This document shows positions 29,035-43,425 of a DNA stretch of 64,000 nucleotides, one piece after another. The stretch's first letter is position 1; each line of letters opens with the position of its first letter. Under the pieces are notes generated by a model, which did not search any database, was not told the DNA's origin, and saw only the letters and a program-made list of their open reading frames with translations. Source of the DNA: Laetiporus sulphureus 93-53 (lineage: Eukaryota; Basidiomycota; Agaricomycetes; Polyporales; Laetiporaceae). The stretch is taken from NCBI RefSeq assembly GCF_001632365.1, contig NW_024468547.1, forward strand, positions 17,745 through 81,744, in the 5' to 3' direction. The position numbers were made by a program, and so were the translations under genes.

Positions 29035-31841
29035 CGGCAAACAGCTATCGCTCAAAGCGAGTCGGTCGGGCAGCCGTCAGAGCAGGCACAGGTCCATATG
29101 TCCCTTCAGGAGAAAGGTATGAGCCTTTACTGCATGATCTGCTGTGCTATCTTTACTCATACGTGTTACAGCGGCAGAACAATCGTGGCAATGCGAATTT
29201 TACGGTGACGCCGCTGGAAATCTGTGGAATCACATTGTCCGACACTACGGTCCTCACTCACTTTCCTCTGTATCCTCGATTTATGCAAACTACGCATCAA
29301 TCGTCCAATCTTCGGGAATGGGGAAATCAAGGACCGTGGATGAGCTCGCAAAGACTCACTTTCTCATCCCTATCAATCTCCGTCCTCCAGAAAGCATAGG
29401 TGTGTCAAGCGAATAGTGTTCACCATTCGCTCAGCTATTATCGCCGTTTCATGTAACTTCACAGGCTTCCCTGCCGCAGACGAGGACATGCGAGATTTCT
29501 TGACGGCGCCGCCGTATCGGATGGAAACACAAAATTCGACCGTCAAAGCCTTTTTCGCGCGTATATGCGCATTCCTTAAAGCGTTGATGTTCATCGCAGC
29601 GCGCCGCATCGAGGAACTGGATGGGCACTTTGATGATTACACCGACGAGGGGATAGCAGCAGCTTTCAGGGGACTTATGTGCAACGGCCAGACAATGTCC
29701 AGTCACAACGAATATCGGAATACATTCTATCGGGAAGTCATAGACGAGGCTACTAAAGTACGTGAGATCATAATCCCGCGAGCACGCGCTGGCGCCGTTA
29801 TATTGACTTCGTCCAGATCTTGAAAGGAGGGGACGACATGAATAACAAATTCATTACTACCAAGTCTCCCGGTCATTCGCGCCACGTTAAAGAATTCGGG
29901 CCTTCCGTTGCATGTGGGCGACTATTGCATGCGCTCGATCGCTCGAGATCGAGTGGCAAGCAGAAGGAGAAGCCTGCCGCAGTAGGTGGTAGCGGTACAG
30001 GATTCTTATCCCTAGCGCCGAAGACAGCTGGCGAGGTCCGTGCGGAAGAACTTGTGTGTGACCTCTAGCTGATCTAGTCACCCTTGTTGGATATACAGTC
30101 TGATCCTATGAGGAAGAGAAGAGCTAAAATCGTCGATCAGAAGCAGACCCCGCGAATTGTGCTAGCATTCGACGAGGCATAATCACTGCAGGTCTCCGAC
30201 CATGAGGGAACTACGAACGAATGGTCGCGCTTGGAAGAGGTGCGGCGGGCCTTGCGCGGCATGAACAGCATGCCGTTGTTCTCGCTCTTTGTTTCTACGA
30301 GCGGCAAGGGCGACCAGTTCTCACCCTCAAGCGCTATCGACAACGGGTCGAGAATCAAGAATGGCATATGGCATATGGTTTCTCCCTATTCGGACCTAGG
30401 CTTTGATCACTTTGCCAGGATGTTTGATCCTGATGAAAGCTGGAGGTTGGAAAGTGTCGTCGACGAAGAATATATGAGCGGGTTGGGCCGTCCTCTGTAA
30501 GCGCTCAAACTGCACGAAGCATTCACGCATATGATTGTTGACCTTATGGTTCGAAGTCTTGGCTCCCGCTACAAGTCAGGCGATACTGCAGTAAGGGAAG
30601 GTCTGATAGGATTTGCAGTTGACAAGCTCATAAACCGCAATATGTCGGACCTTCTCACGCACAATGACCCGAATAGAAAATTGGACAAAGAGCTTACCGA
30701 CGCTCAGAAGTTTGCATGTCTATCTCAGCGCCTCGCGTTGGACTTCATGTCCACACGATACATCATGAAGGAAGAACAAGAACAAGTAGCATCGCATTTG
30801 CGCATCTGTCTCAACATCGACAACAACTTCAAGAGCATGAAGACCGCTTCAGCATCTGAGCCGATGTTTGCGGAAGCCGCCTACAAAGTCATGCAACATT
30901 TCAACCCTGTTGCAGCTTTGCTACGCTCCTTGCAAGGTCTTCGCATTCATCAAGGCTATCGCGGAGAACTGATCGTCCTGTTGCTCCTAACCATGGCCCG
31001 CGACCTTGCCGTCGGACCCTCAAGGCTGGACGGACGGCCTGCCAGTGGTAAAAGTGGTCGTATATTCTCTATGACCGAGTTCATCCAACAACTCTTCCCG
31101 CGCTCGGCTAACACAATCCTGGACGCTCGCCCCTCACGCGACGACGGGATGACACACACCTTGCGGAAGCATATTGAAGGATCCGTCGTTCATTTCAACC
31201 ATTTCATGCAGGTCCATCAAGGGAGGATGATCAGGCGCAGATTCATCATCCGTTCGATGGCTCGGGGAGCGGCCATCTTGCCGGGTTCGTCTGAGCCTGG
31301 CGTCGACTGCTTGTTCGGGTTTTGTGCGTTTGGCTCCTCGATGCACATCGGCAATGTCGGTATCTTCATGTGCCAAGACACGCTCGGTCCACGGTACGCA
31401 GACGAACCAGATTGGAGCTTGCACGATGCTATGGATCCGACGAAGCTCGAGATGTTTGAAGAGGAAGACGACGGGATTCATCGAGGAGCCGACGGGTCTG
31501 TCCTTGCACCGGTTCCCGTCATACGTGTTGTCTTTGCTCTAAACGCGGACGAGTCGGTCGTGGTCGTGAGACCGAACACGGGTGAGGACCCCAATCCTTT
31601 GTTCAGGACGTACGATATCTGGTGCGCCGGTATCAGCAAGGAAGAGCTCGGGCCCGTCAATTCCGATAATTTCGATAGTTGGATGGCTCTTCGCAACCGG
31701 GCTGATGCTTGGCGTTCGACTTACGAGGAGCCGGGTGTCCCTGAGGAGCAGCTTGAATTGCGATGCATGTTGACGCCTGGGGCGGCTGCGGAGGAGGCTT
31801 TCTTCGCGAACTGGGCGAAGGACCATATGGGGATTGTCTGA
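29035..31841 (+). pseudogene. Large fungal P-loop NTPase (Crinkler-like), with an in-frame stop at Walker B
   Basis: Member of the large basidiomycete family of P-loop proteins that resemble the NTPase-nuclease type of Crinkler effectors (family link by remembered pattern). Spliced exons give: WQCEFYGDAAGNLWNHI; Walker A region IVQSSGMGKSRTVDELAK; FLIPINLRPPE; GFPAADEDMRDFL; then LAFDEA (Walker B) just after 30150, SRLEEVRRALRGM, PLFSLFVSTSGK (sensor-like), GLGRPLLGSRYKSGD, and a long C-terminus with RGELIVLLLLTMARDLA to HMGIV, TGA 31839-31841. Introns are clear at 29111-29171, 29400-29461, about 29759-29818, 30055-30099 and about 30496-30559. Directly after FDEA the codon is TAA (30180-30182) where the family has His; no intron removes it. 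The rest is in frame, so the copy is either very recently disabled or carries a sequence error. The 5' end is unresolved. Confidence 0.65.
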
Positions 31842-32279
31842 TTTGGACGTTGGATTGGACTTGTATGGCTGAGAATTGATGGAGCTGGAGGAGAGGATGG
31901 CTTTGCATACGGGCGTAGAGATCTGGATTGCGGCAAGGTCACTTACCTCACGGACTCACGGACTCACGGTTTCGGAATGGACGCATCACGACCTGAATAA
32001 AAATTATCGATATTTATGAATCGCTATACAGGTATTTTATCTTGTCGAAACGTGTGGCATGGGGTTGAACTCACTCCCTCACGCGCACGCGTCGTACTGC
32101 GTAACCCACTTTGCGACTTCCATGCCAATGCGAACTTGATCAATGAGGTGCCGTCAGCAACGGACTGCTTTCAGACGTGCGATCATATCTTGTACAAACA
32201 ATATAATTACAACAGTTGTGCGTGCGCAAGTCCAAATTATCGACAATTTTTACACTGCCAGCCCTTCCGGGCGGTATAC
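31842..32279. other. Spacer between convergent genes
   Basis: 3' flanks of the P-loop NTPase and alcohol dehydrogenase genes. Nothing else seen. Confidence 0.5.
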
Positions 32280-33436
32280 TCAATCAATGTTGATGATCAC
32301 CTTCAACGCCTTGTTCTGGGACGCAGCGGCGAAGGCATCGTAGGCCTGCTCCATCTCGCTGAACTTGTATCTGTGCGTGATGAGCGCGCCCGCGTTCAGC
32401 TTACCGCCCTCGAGCAGCCGGATGAGCATCGGCGACGTCACCGCGTCAACCAAGCGCGTTGTGATGCCTGAGCAAAACCAATTATCAGTGTCAGACGCCG
32501 ACGGTGAACTGTTGCCCCACGTACCAATGTTGCGATCCCACAATTTCTCCATGTGCAGGTCAACGACGCCTCCGTGCACACCGATGTTCGCAATATGGCC
32601 GCCGACGCCGATGATCTCCTCGCACAGCTCGAACGTCGGCTTCATTCCCACCGCCTCGATCGCAGTATCGACGCCCATCCCGCCGGTGATCTCCATCACC
32701 TCCTGAACCGCGTCCGGGCCCGACACCACCGTATGCGTCGCGCCAAGCTTCTTCGCGACCTCGAGCCGGTTCTTGTCCAAGTCGATGCTGATGAGCGTTG
32801 ACGGAGAGAACAGCTGCGCGGTCATGACCGCCGAGAGGCCCACGGGTCCCGCGCCGACGACGGCGACGGTCGAGCCAGGCTTTACCTGGCCATTCAGCGT
32901 GCCGCATTCGAGGGAGGTGGGGAGGATGTCGCTGATCATGACGAGCGCATCTTCGTCCACGCCGCGGGGGATGCGGTAGAGCGAAGCGTCTGCGTGCGGA
33001 ATGCGCACGTACTCGGCTTGGGTGCCGTCGATGGTGTTTCCGAGCGTCCAGCCGCCGGTCGTGCAGTGCGAGGGCATGCCTTTCCGGCAGTACGGGCAGG
33101 TCCCGCAAGCGGTGATGCAGGAGATGATGACGCGGTCGCCTGGGGCGAAGGCGCTGACGCCGGTACCCACCGACTCGATTGTGCCGAGTCCTTCGTGCCC
33201 GAGGACACGTCCATGGGGTATAGATGGGACGTCGCCCTTGAGGATGTGGAGGTCAGTCCCTGGGAACCGTGATAAGCCAGAGCAGGATGAACACGACAGT
33301 AAAGGCACGCACCGCAGATGGTAGTCTTTGAGACCTTCACGATGGCGTCCGTCTCTTCAGATAATGCAGGCTTTGGGCGCTCGAGGACGCTATACTTGTT
33401 CTTCCCCTCGTACACGAGTGCCTTCATCGTAGTCAT
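32280..33436 (-). CDS. Zinc-dependent alcohol dehydrogenase (MDR family)
   Basis: Medium-chain dehydrogenase oxidising alcohols with NAD(P). Three exons. Exon 1 starts at ATG 33436 (MTTMKALVYEGKNKYSVLERP) and ends in TTICG; a GTGCGT...TTCCCAG intron joins it to TDLHILKGD. A second intron (GTACGT...GCTCAG, about 32531-32469) follows MEKLWDRNIG and joins ITTRLVDAVTS. Motifs: GHEGLGTIESVG with the zinc-binding GHE; a Cys-rich ACGTCPYCRKGMPSHC, the structural-zinc type; Rossmann GAGPVGLSA near residue 180; C-terminus EQAYDAFAAASQNKALKVIINID, TGA at 32280-32282. Spliced length about 345-350 aa, usual for this group (isopropanol/butanediol-dehydrogenase-like). Substrate not determinable. Confidence 0.92.
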
Positions 33437-35014
33437 GGTGCGTATCAGTTGTTGACGCTGAGGAGAACAGTAAACGAGATGAGGATGCGACCTTCAGGGG
33501 ACAGGAGGAGAGCGTACGAGGGGGGACGCGGCTAATTTCGGAAGGGCCGATGCAGCGGCCGAGAGCGAGCGGGCGGTCGCTACGCGGAACCTGTCGGGGC
33601 AAAATCAGCGTTAGGCTGCGCCGCGCTGGAGGAGCATTAGATCGCACATGTTGATGCAGTGGTATCAAGGAAAAGGGTGGTGGTGGAGTCCTTGGTCCCC
33701 GCATGACGATGATGTTATATAGAAGGCACATGGGCGCTAGATCATATGATTGATCTTGAATGGCCAGATGGGCCTTGCGGGGCATGGCATCGCGAAGGCC
33801 GAATCGCGTGGTGATGTAAACGTTTGGAGGAAACGTTATGAGCGGCGGAGGCCGAGCCATAAGCGTCGGTGGGATGACCTATGATCGAGAACATGTCTGC
33901 TGTGACATCAGGGGAGAGCTTGGGTGCGACTGCGCTTCACAAAATTTAGTTGAGGACATACGAGCTGATGCAAGCAATCATGCCATTGGAAATGTTCCCG
34001 CTTCTTGCAGATCCAAGGGCGGATTCCAGCTGCAGCTGCAGCGGAGCGAGGTCAAGACGCCCACCGCCCGATTAGATTGGGATCTCATCAGCTGGCGCGT
34101 GATGAAAATACATTTCATTCCCCGGTGGCCTGGCCATGGTGTGGAGGTCCGTCGCTCAGTCCTCATAATTTAGCCGGATTCTAGTTGCTGTTGATACGCA
34201 GATACGCAGGTCATGCTGCCCACGTCAGAGGGCTGAGTGTCCTGAAGAACCACCACACAAGATCGCCTTTGCACATCAGGTGAGGATGCCGGGACAGTGC
34301 AGACCAGACTGCGCGTTTTAAGACGACTAGAGCTTTATGGCACCTTATAAGATTGTCAAGTCTTATCCTGGTTCGTCGAGGAACCTAGAGCACACCACAT
34401 ACTTTGTTACTGGAGCATCGTATATCCTGGTTTGTACAATTTTGACAGAATGTCCAGAGTCTGCGGTAATCCAGGGCGACAATTGGTGGAGGAACATGGA
34501 GGCTGCTGCTACGAACAAAATTGCACAAGTGCAGCGTGCATTCTTGACAGCCGACCTCTGCCGAATTACACAATAGTTGAAGACCCAATGCAGCCCAGCA
34601 TAATACAATGTAATAGACTTACCTTGTCGGAGGTGCTGTGATCTTGCATCTGCCAAAGCCCTGATGTTCCGTCGAGTCGAGAGGAGCGGTGACACATTCT
34701 ACTACTTTAAAACACAACCAAGCAAAGGAGAGACAGTGCATACCTGAGCACGATATGTTAAACGGTATGATGATGCTGGTGCAAAGAGAACGTCAATGGT
34801 GCTCGAATCTCACGAAGAACCGTTTTGTTTGACCATGAACCGCTCATCATCCCGTTTTGAAGGTCTTGTCATCTTCAATCATCTCATTCAACCATACTCT
34901 GTCACATCGATTAGGCCATATTGAAATCCACCAAGTCACCACCCCGCTTCATTTTGCGTGACCTCCCTCATCTCATCCATCAGCGTTCAAACACGCACGT
35001 TCATATACTCAATC
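33437..35014. other. Intergenic, no gene recognised
   Basis: Promoter side of the alcohol dehydrogenase gene and 3' flank of the cupin gene. Small frames only, no motif. Confidence 0.45.
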
Positions 35015-35883
35015 CTAACGTTTGACATATCCCACCCACTCCTCGGCTCCTGGGCTGCCTCCCCAGAGCGCTTCGAGGTCAGCGCGAGTTAGGAAGCCAT
35101 GATCCTCCCAAGCGAAACCGGGGAAGACGACTTCGGTGATGAGGCACCCCGTGTGCTCTCGGGCGACTGCTGCGTCCTGCGTTGTGGAGGATGTGGGCGA
35201 AAGGTCGGCCGGTAAGAGGCGGGACATCTTCCAGATACCAGAGGGAACGAGTAGCTGGAGGACCTCGCCTGCGTGGATATTCGGGCCCATCACCTAAAAG
35301 CCAGATAACGGTTCAGTGGATGATCTGAGGTGTCGATCGTTCATGATGATACCTTCCGTTCAACGAGAGGAAGACTACCCGGTGCGATCAGGATGTACTC
35401 CGCACGGCCTTGGTGCAGAACATGCATAGTCTGTTGCATCGTTGTGGCAAATATCAATTGGCTGAGTAAGTGGCGCATATAAGTACTACAAGTGGTATGG
35501 ACTTACCGCGGACCTGTTCATGTGAAAGACACCATTTGGTTCATCCGGCGTAAGAAGGTAATAGATACTTGTCGCCAAGGAGCGAAGTGCGCCATCTAGG
35601 GCGAATCGTCCCCATCAGTACCAGTACAATGATCGATGAGTGTGCCTCAGGTTATGGCTCCAACTCGGGGCGATTGTCTCACCTGCAAAAGGCGAAGGAA
35701 TCTGTTCCGTTTGACGATCCGTCTCCGCAAAATAGCCTGCACATATCGCAAAATACAGTTCGTCACGCAGATAATCACTGCCGGTCGAACGACATCACCT
35801 CCTTCAGGATGTTTTTGTAAAGCTAGCTTGTCTATCAGCACCGAGTTTGGGATCGCATAAGATTTGTATTGTTGTTGAGTCAT
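35015..35883 (-). CDS. DUF985 cupin (RmlC-like) protein
   Basis: Single-domain cupin of the DUF985 family, probably a small cytosolic protein. Five exons read: ATG 35883 (MTQQQYKSYAIPNS...LIDKLALQKHPEGG); GYFAETDRQTEQIPSPFA; DGALRSLATSIYYLLTPDEPNGVFHMNRSA; TMHVLHQGRAEYILIAPGSLPLVERK; VMGPNIHAGEVLQLLVPSGIWKMSRLLP...GCLITEVVFPGFAWEDHGFLTRADLEALWGG; stop TAG 35015-35017. The family hallmarks HPEGGYF, a LHQG-like metal-site His, QLLVPSGIWK and EVVFPGFAWEDH are all present. Introns are 47-77 nt. Between residues about 125 and 145 (ADLSPTSSTTQDAAVAREHT) is a small insert compared with the bacterial domain. Reaction unknown. Confidence 0.87.
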
Positions 35884-36805
35884 CGTTGTATTCAGCACAA
35901 CAGGAGATGATGACAGAAAAGCCTATGAATAATGACGTGGCTCGGTGAGCGTTTCAAGTGTTGATGCGATTGCTATTATGGAAGGATCCTTCTCTGATTC
36001 ACGCAACACACATCCATCTTGCGCATGTATCACAACAAACATTTGCCTGTTCCATCGGCTCTACATCTCGTAGCAGAGGGCCCGATGAATTTTTGAATCC
36101 TCGATCCGCCCGAACTGCGATATCGGTTAGAAAACCCGATGACATTTGAAAGACGCGCCCAATGCGCTTGCTTGAATTTTTATTAAAACATGCATATGTT
36201 TTAGGATGATGCATCGGACATCGGAGAGACCTTCTGAGAAATGCATCCATCTGCCGCAGAGAATTCGGTAGATGTTCCCAAGACGTTCATCGGACCAGAG
36301 ATTCATTTTTAAATCTTTGTGTATTGTACCGACGCGATCACGTGCGAGTATCACGTGATCAATCGCCTTTCCAGGAACGATAGACGCCTATTCTTTGACA
36401 TTACCAGCGTTGTCGGCTGCGTACTCATTCTCAGCTTTCCCTCCACCTCGTCTGCATTCTGGCATTCATCGAACGCTCACGTTTGCACGTCGAGGAGAGT
36501 GCTGAAGACAAGTATCCTTCAGGCGGGACGGACTCATCCATCAATTTATCCGGTGCGGACTTCTCCTATGTATCATGCGGAACGGTTGCTGAGTTGGTTG
36601 CGCAGTGAACGCTGGCAGGAGCCGCCGCGTAGTCTTTTGTCAGTGTATTGGTCGGGACGTCCACTGTAGGAACTTAGGAGGGCGATAAGATCAGCCAGGT
36701 TAGCCCGTTTTAAATCTCACACTCTCACCAGCAGTGACCGATAGCGCCCGTATTTAGTCGCGCGCACCGCCGTCGCCGCCCGTCAACCATCTGTCCATTT
36801 CGACC
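35884..36805. other. Intergenic between divergent genes
   Basis: Upstream regions of the cupin and AGC kinase genes. Contains CACGTGA twice near 36340-36358 (palindromic ATCACGTGAT at 36351-36360), possible bHLH-type sites. No gene seen. Confidence 0.45.
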
Positions 36806-38974
<2,169 letters not shown>

Positions 38975-39724
38975 GGGTACTCCATAGATAAGTGCCGGTT
39001 AAGCACACCAGGAGCGCTTCTTGTCACATCCCTGCCGTGTCTTCATCCCGTCCTCGCTTCTCCTGCCCTTCTTTCATGCTGACCCTGCGTTCCACTGCTT
39101 TTGCCCCTATCACGTATATTTGCCCCCGGCCTGTTCATTTCGAACTTCCTTATCCTTTTGCGCGGCGGATCCTATCGTTTGGTCGTTCATGCGGCTACCG
39201 CTACTGACGTCGTGCCTGTTCTCGCTGCTTGTATATGAGTTGAATACCACCCGCCCGACGGGCGCGGATCGTATTGCGTTGGCACGGACTTGCACAGTGT
39301 AGCCTAGTCGACGTCTTTTTTTGCTGTTTTGCTCTGAGTTTTGCATCCTCGCTAGAGGTGTACGAGAAGTAGACCCTGTATCGATGGAATTTTCAGGCAC
39401 GTAGTTCCGCTACCGATATGTAAATGGCATAGCCTCGCGGGTAGGCGTGGCGCAACCTCGTAAGTGCGGCAGGAGCGGCTCATGTCAGCATGGCGCTAGA
39501 CATACAGGCGTCCGCGAGGAACGAACTTCCGGAAACGAGCTCATTATGGCACGCTGCAGAGGTCTGCTGAGTGGCAGTCCTGCGAATCAGCACAGCTAAT
39601 GCGGCACAGACATGACTATTCGAGTCTCCTAGGCCCGGGTAATGAACGTTAGTAACATGATATGTATGCGCATACAATGCGTGCTCACCGATATCTACAA
39701 ATCACACACGCTGTAGTGATAGTC
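38975..39724. other. Spacer between convergent genes
   Basis: 3' flanks of the kinase and glutamine amidotransferase genes. Nothing else seen. Confidence 0.5.
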
Positions 39725-41376
39725 TCAGGTCGAAGCACCCGCCTGTCCCGCACCAACACCCATAATCTCCCACATGACCTTCCCTATTACGCCCACGCCG
39801 TCGTTCCGCCACTCCGCCCGCTTCCGTGCGTCCTCCGCGATATCCTTGCCCATCACGCCCTTCCGCTCGCGCGCCTCGACGATCTTCTCCGATATGCGCT
39901 GTGTGAATTCTGGGTGTCCCTGCACTGTGAAGATCTGCACGTCCTGTGGCATGGGATGGTCTACACTGGTGCCGCTGGCGAAACGGACCATGCCCTGGTT
40001 GGGCGACACGGGCGTCGAGCCGAGGAGGTGGAACGAGGGCGGGACGGCGGGGACATGGTCGCGGTGCATCTGCTGGATGTTCTGGGTACGTGGCGGCATT
40101 GTGTCAAAACGGATCGATCTGGAAGGGATTGCATGGACGCACGAGCGTGGGTACACCGAGAAGAGTCTTGCCGATGTCGGTGAGCGCAATTTCCGTTACG
40201 CCGACTTCCCATTTGCCCCCGTTCGGTACGCATTCGCCTCCCATCGCTCGAGCGATGATCTGGTGGCCAAAGCAAATTCCTGTGCGTCGCACGATGAGCA
40301 AAGGAATTGGCAATTTAAGGTAGGACCATGAGAAGGGTGGATTCTGCCCAAGGCTGCACGAGCCATCCGGCATGCAGATTGTCTCGCTTTGTCGCTGTGT
40401 TGCCCCGTCCAAGGACCTTCATCATATTCATGTAGGACAGATGCCACCGGTGATTTCTGTCTTGCATGAAGATATGAAGGTTCACGGTAGCTTGGTACTG
40501 ATCAGAGTCGCCAATAGTTGTTTTGCAATTGATAATAATCTTCCCATTGATAACAAGCGGGGAGCTCCAGATATTTGTCACACACATTCATGCAGGGAAG
40601 TGGCACTCCAAGAGGTCTTTCAGCTCGTCATCACAAGACATGATTGACCCGGTCCTTGGACTCCGTGGGCTGAATGAGCGGATGGAGGTAATTTATGGAT
40701 GTATTCCAGACCAATGACCTGTGGTGTCATGCGTGTACACTAGATCTGTGATCAGTTGGTACACCCTAGCTTTCGGATCGCGAATAGCACCACGGCGTCG
40801 TATGATAACATATGACGAGGATCGAGAAAGGTCCTTCCTACGAAGTGTCCGCTCGATGATCCAGGTGCCTTGGCACGAGTCCACATATAACCCGCACGTT
40901 CAGCTCTGCTCTGTGCCCAGGATGGGGGCACACGCAGATTATGGACAGTACTCTGCTGTCGCGTGCGGGTCGGATCTGTCAATGTCATGAGGTAAAGAAT
41001 ACTCACCAATCAGTTTGATATAAGGCTTGTTCAGAGCAATATCGTGTACATAATCTATCAAGCGGTTGATCCAATCCACATTCTCGTACGCCGAAGCGGC
41101 TAGCGGGCAATGTCGATGAGCAGCACTTCAGAGAGTTCTTCACGGAGACAGACCAGATCCAGTCAGAATAATTGCCTGGTAATCGTCGACGTTCCGTGGA
41201 TATTCCTGTTTGTTGCGAACATCGTAAGAATCTAGGATGTAGTCTGTACCGGAACCTAGTGGAAGAGAGTTCCGCAAGAGCGTGTTGAAGATCGCCGTAT
41301 AGTCTCCGTCTGTGGATTGCACTGCAGGGATTGGCGTATCACATAACAATAGAGCGATCCGGATAGGTAGTGTCAT
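39725..41376 (-). CDS. Class I glutamine amidotransferase-like protein
   Basis: GATase1-fold hydrolase of the stand-alone GMP-synthase-like group. ATG 41376 (MTLPIRIALLLCDTPIPAVQS) through DDYQAIILTGS; an intron; AASAYENVDWINRLIDYVHDIALNKPYIKLI; then a 727-nt intron (41006-40280); GICFGHQIIARAMGGECVPNGGKWEVG with the nucleophile Cys; a short intron after GVPTL; NIQQMHRDHV ... IFTVQGHPEF with the catalytic His and Glu; C-terminus GKVMWEIMGVGAGQAGAST, TGA 39725-39727. All triad residues present, about 275 aa. The long intron contrasts with introns of about 50-60 nt elsewhere. Substrate unknown. Confidence 0.9.
40280..41006 (-). other. Unusually long intron with protein-like content
   Basis: GT-AG intron of 727 nt within the amidotransferase gene (GTGAGT donor, CGCACAG acceptor). 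On the same strand, an ATG at about 40641 opens MSCDDELKDLLECHFPA, then TGA, then continues in the same frame as MCVTNIWSSPLVINGKIII and on to LHIFMQDRNHRWHLSYMNMM before stopping at 40315. The composition looks coding, but I do not recognise the domain. It may be a decayed gene or insertion inside the intron. Confidence 0.55.
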
Positions 41377-43425
41377 GTTTTGGCCGTTCGTCAGAACGAC
41401 GAGGCGCAGACGAACTGAACGGTACTATCTCGACCGACGGTGAGGGCAGCGATCGACTCTAACCGCGGGAATTGATGGTGTGATACATAACCATTGATTG
41501 GGCATCTCTCAAAGCTATCCTAATGGACTTGTACGTAGTCTATATATTTTGTTTTCTGGTTGTATGTTATTCTTCATGTCGATAAGTCGCAAATGGTCGT
41601 GGCCTTCTTCACCTCAGCCAAAGCTACTACTCTCTGTGCTACACCTTTCAATGGTTCATGCGTCTTGTCGAAGGTTGCAATCGTAGGCAGACAACATCGT
41701 CATGTCCAGGTATGAGGGGCGCCAGCGGACAAAATTATGTGAGCTTAAGATTTGGACTATTTTGATTAGAATCGGCTCGTTTGTGCTTTCGCGTTGTGGC
41801 GTACGCTTTGGCACCTGATGTAAGCGGCTTGCGCTTACAGTTAAGACTTGTGTTTATGACGCGCGCTTGTGCTCAGGCTGCGCCACCAAATATATTCCTT
41901 CATTTCCTCTCACCTCCGTGCCTACAAGTGCCCAGGTGTTCACTGCGCAGAGCCCACCTCCTCGATTCCTCTCTCAGTACTTCCCCTCTACCAGCCCAAA
42001 ATGACATGATAGACCAGGCAGCAGAATGACAGTGGCGGTGGAACATGCACATCAAGGACACTGTGCATGGTTGAGATCTGGATGTTCTGTAAAATAGAAT
42101 GGTCTGATGGTTTTCTGCTGGCCGCTAGTGTAGTTACACATCCTCCTGAACAATACAGGCATGTTCGCAGTGTCTGCCTCTCCTGCAGCATCCGTGAATG
42201 GCCCGGATCCAATGTCGGTCTCTCTCATAGTGCTGGGTGGTGATGCCTCAAAGATGCAGCATCGAGAAACCCCAGGTCATGCACTGTACATGGCTCAGAA
42301 ACATGAGACAGGGCCGCTTTTGCTCTGCCAGTTGAGCGGCATCACCCGTTTGCGTGTGAAGGGTGCTCTAGCAGGATACATGGCCGACGGAATGGCTCGG
42401 AATGGAGATAGTGGTGCAAGCGCGCCTGCGTGACTCATGTGACAGATCGGAACATGCCGAAATGCGTCGTGTCAATCAAAGCATAAGCATAATCAACGAC
42501 CATAGGCGAATAATCCTTTTTGAGGTGCATATATACACAGAAACGTGCCGAAATCAATGCGCTATCCGATTTTAACACCTAACTAGGTGAGCATAAACCG
42601 TCATTCTCGTTATCTCGAGCACAATATACTTTTGTCCGCTCGGGCGCGCCAAATCCAGGTTTCCCTTATGCAGGAACGGAACGAGCACTCAACACCGAAA
42701 GATGACGGTTGTGATCCAGCTTGAAGGAACTCGTTTTGTCGCCGGATACGACAGGGTATGATATGGTCCAGATGAACTTAGAACTTTGACCGTCAGGGAC
42801 AATAGCGGAGCTTGTCCAAATATATTACGCCGGCTCAACTTCACTCAGCAGTCTTGGTACCAGAAGAGGTTATCTATCGCGCCCCATCCGTAAGGCTAAC
42901 TATCTGGAGAGCACCCTCACTGAGGTATCTGTTCCATGTTCACCGGATCAGTTTTCAATGTGGTCTCGTAACCAGATCTCTTCACTCAGACTACCCCGAG
43001 GCGTCTGTACTGCGGTGGTGGGGTGTGAGTGAAGAGGCTTTGGTACGAGACCAGGTCCGCTCAATACTGATGCGCCGAACTTATCTTTCGATGAGAGTCG
43101 CGTGGGGACATATACGCTGTAGCGCCGACCTTCAGGGACGCGATTGCGTTCCCAAGCACCGCTTATCATGCTTCGCGTTCAAGCCCTCAGATAAGTGGGG
43201 CGCCGCGTATCTTGGGCGAGGGATGACGGACAGCCGAAAGCCAGACGGAATTGATCTGGCGCTCTGCTATTTGACTCCAACTTCTTTGGGTATAAAGGGA
43301 TTGGAGTGGCTTCTTTCCTGTTTCGCCAGACATCTCGTCCTGTCGTCTTCGACTTCTTCGTTGAAGTCCGTAACCACGCTGCATCCGGATTTGCTCCCTC
43401 GTCCTTGAGGAAGAACCTGACTAGC
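41377..43425. other. Intergenic between divergent genes, no gene recognised
   Basis: Upstream of the amidotransferase gene and of DUR3. A 198-codon plus-strand frame at 42812-43408 starts with TTG and shows no domain; the last several hundred bases more likely form the DUR3 promoter. Confidence 0.45.

Noticed and set aside
30490..30560. Second stop in the P-loop NTPase (TAA after GLGRPL)
   Set aside because: It lies in a GTAAGC intron whose removal restores RPLLGSRYKSGD in frame, so it is not a lesion.
42812..43408. 198-codon plus-strand open frame upstream of DUR3
   Set aside because: Starts with TTG, no recognisable domain, overlapped by equally good frames on the other strand, and occupies the likely DUR3 promoter.
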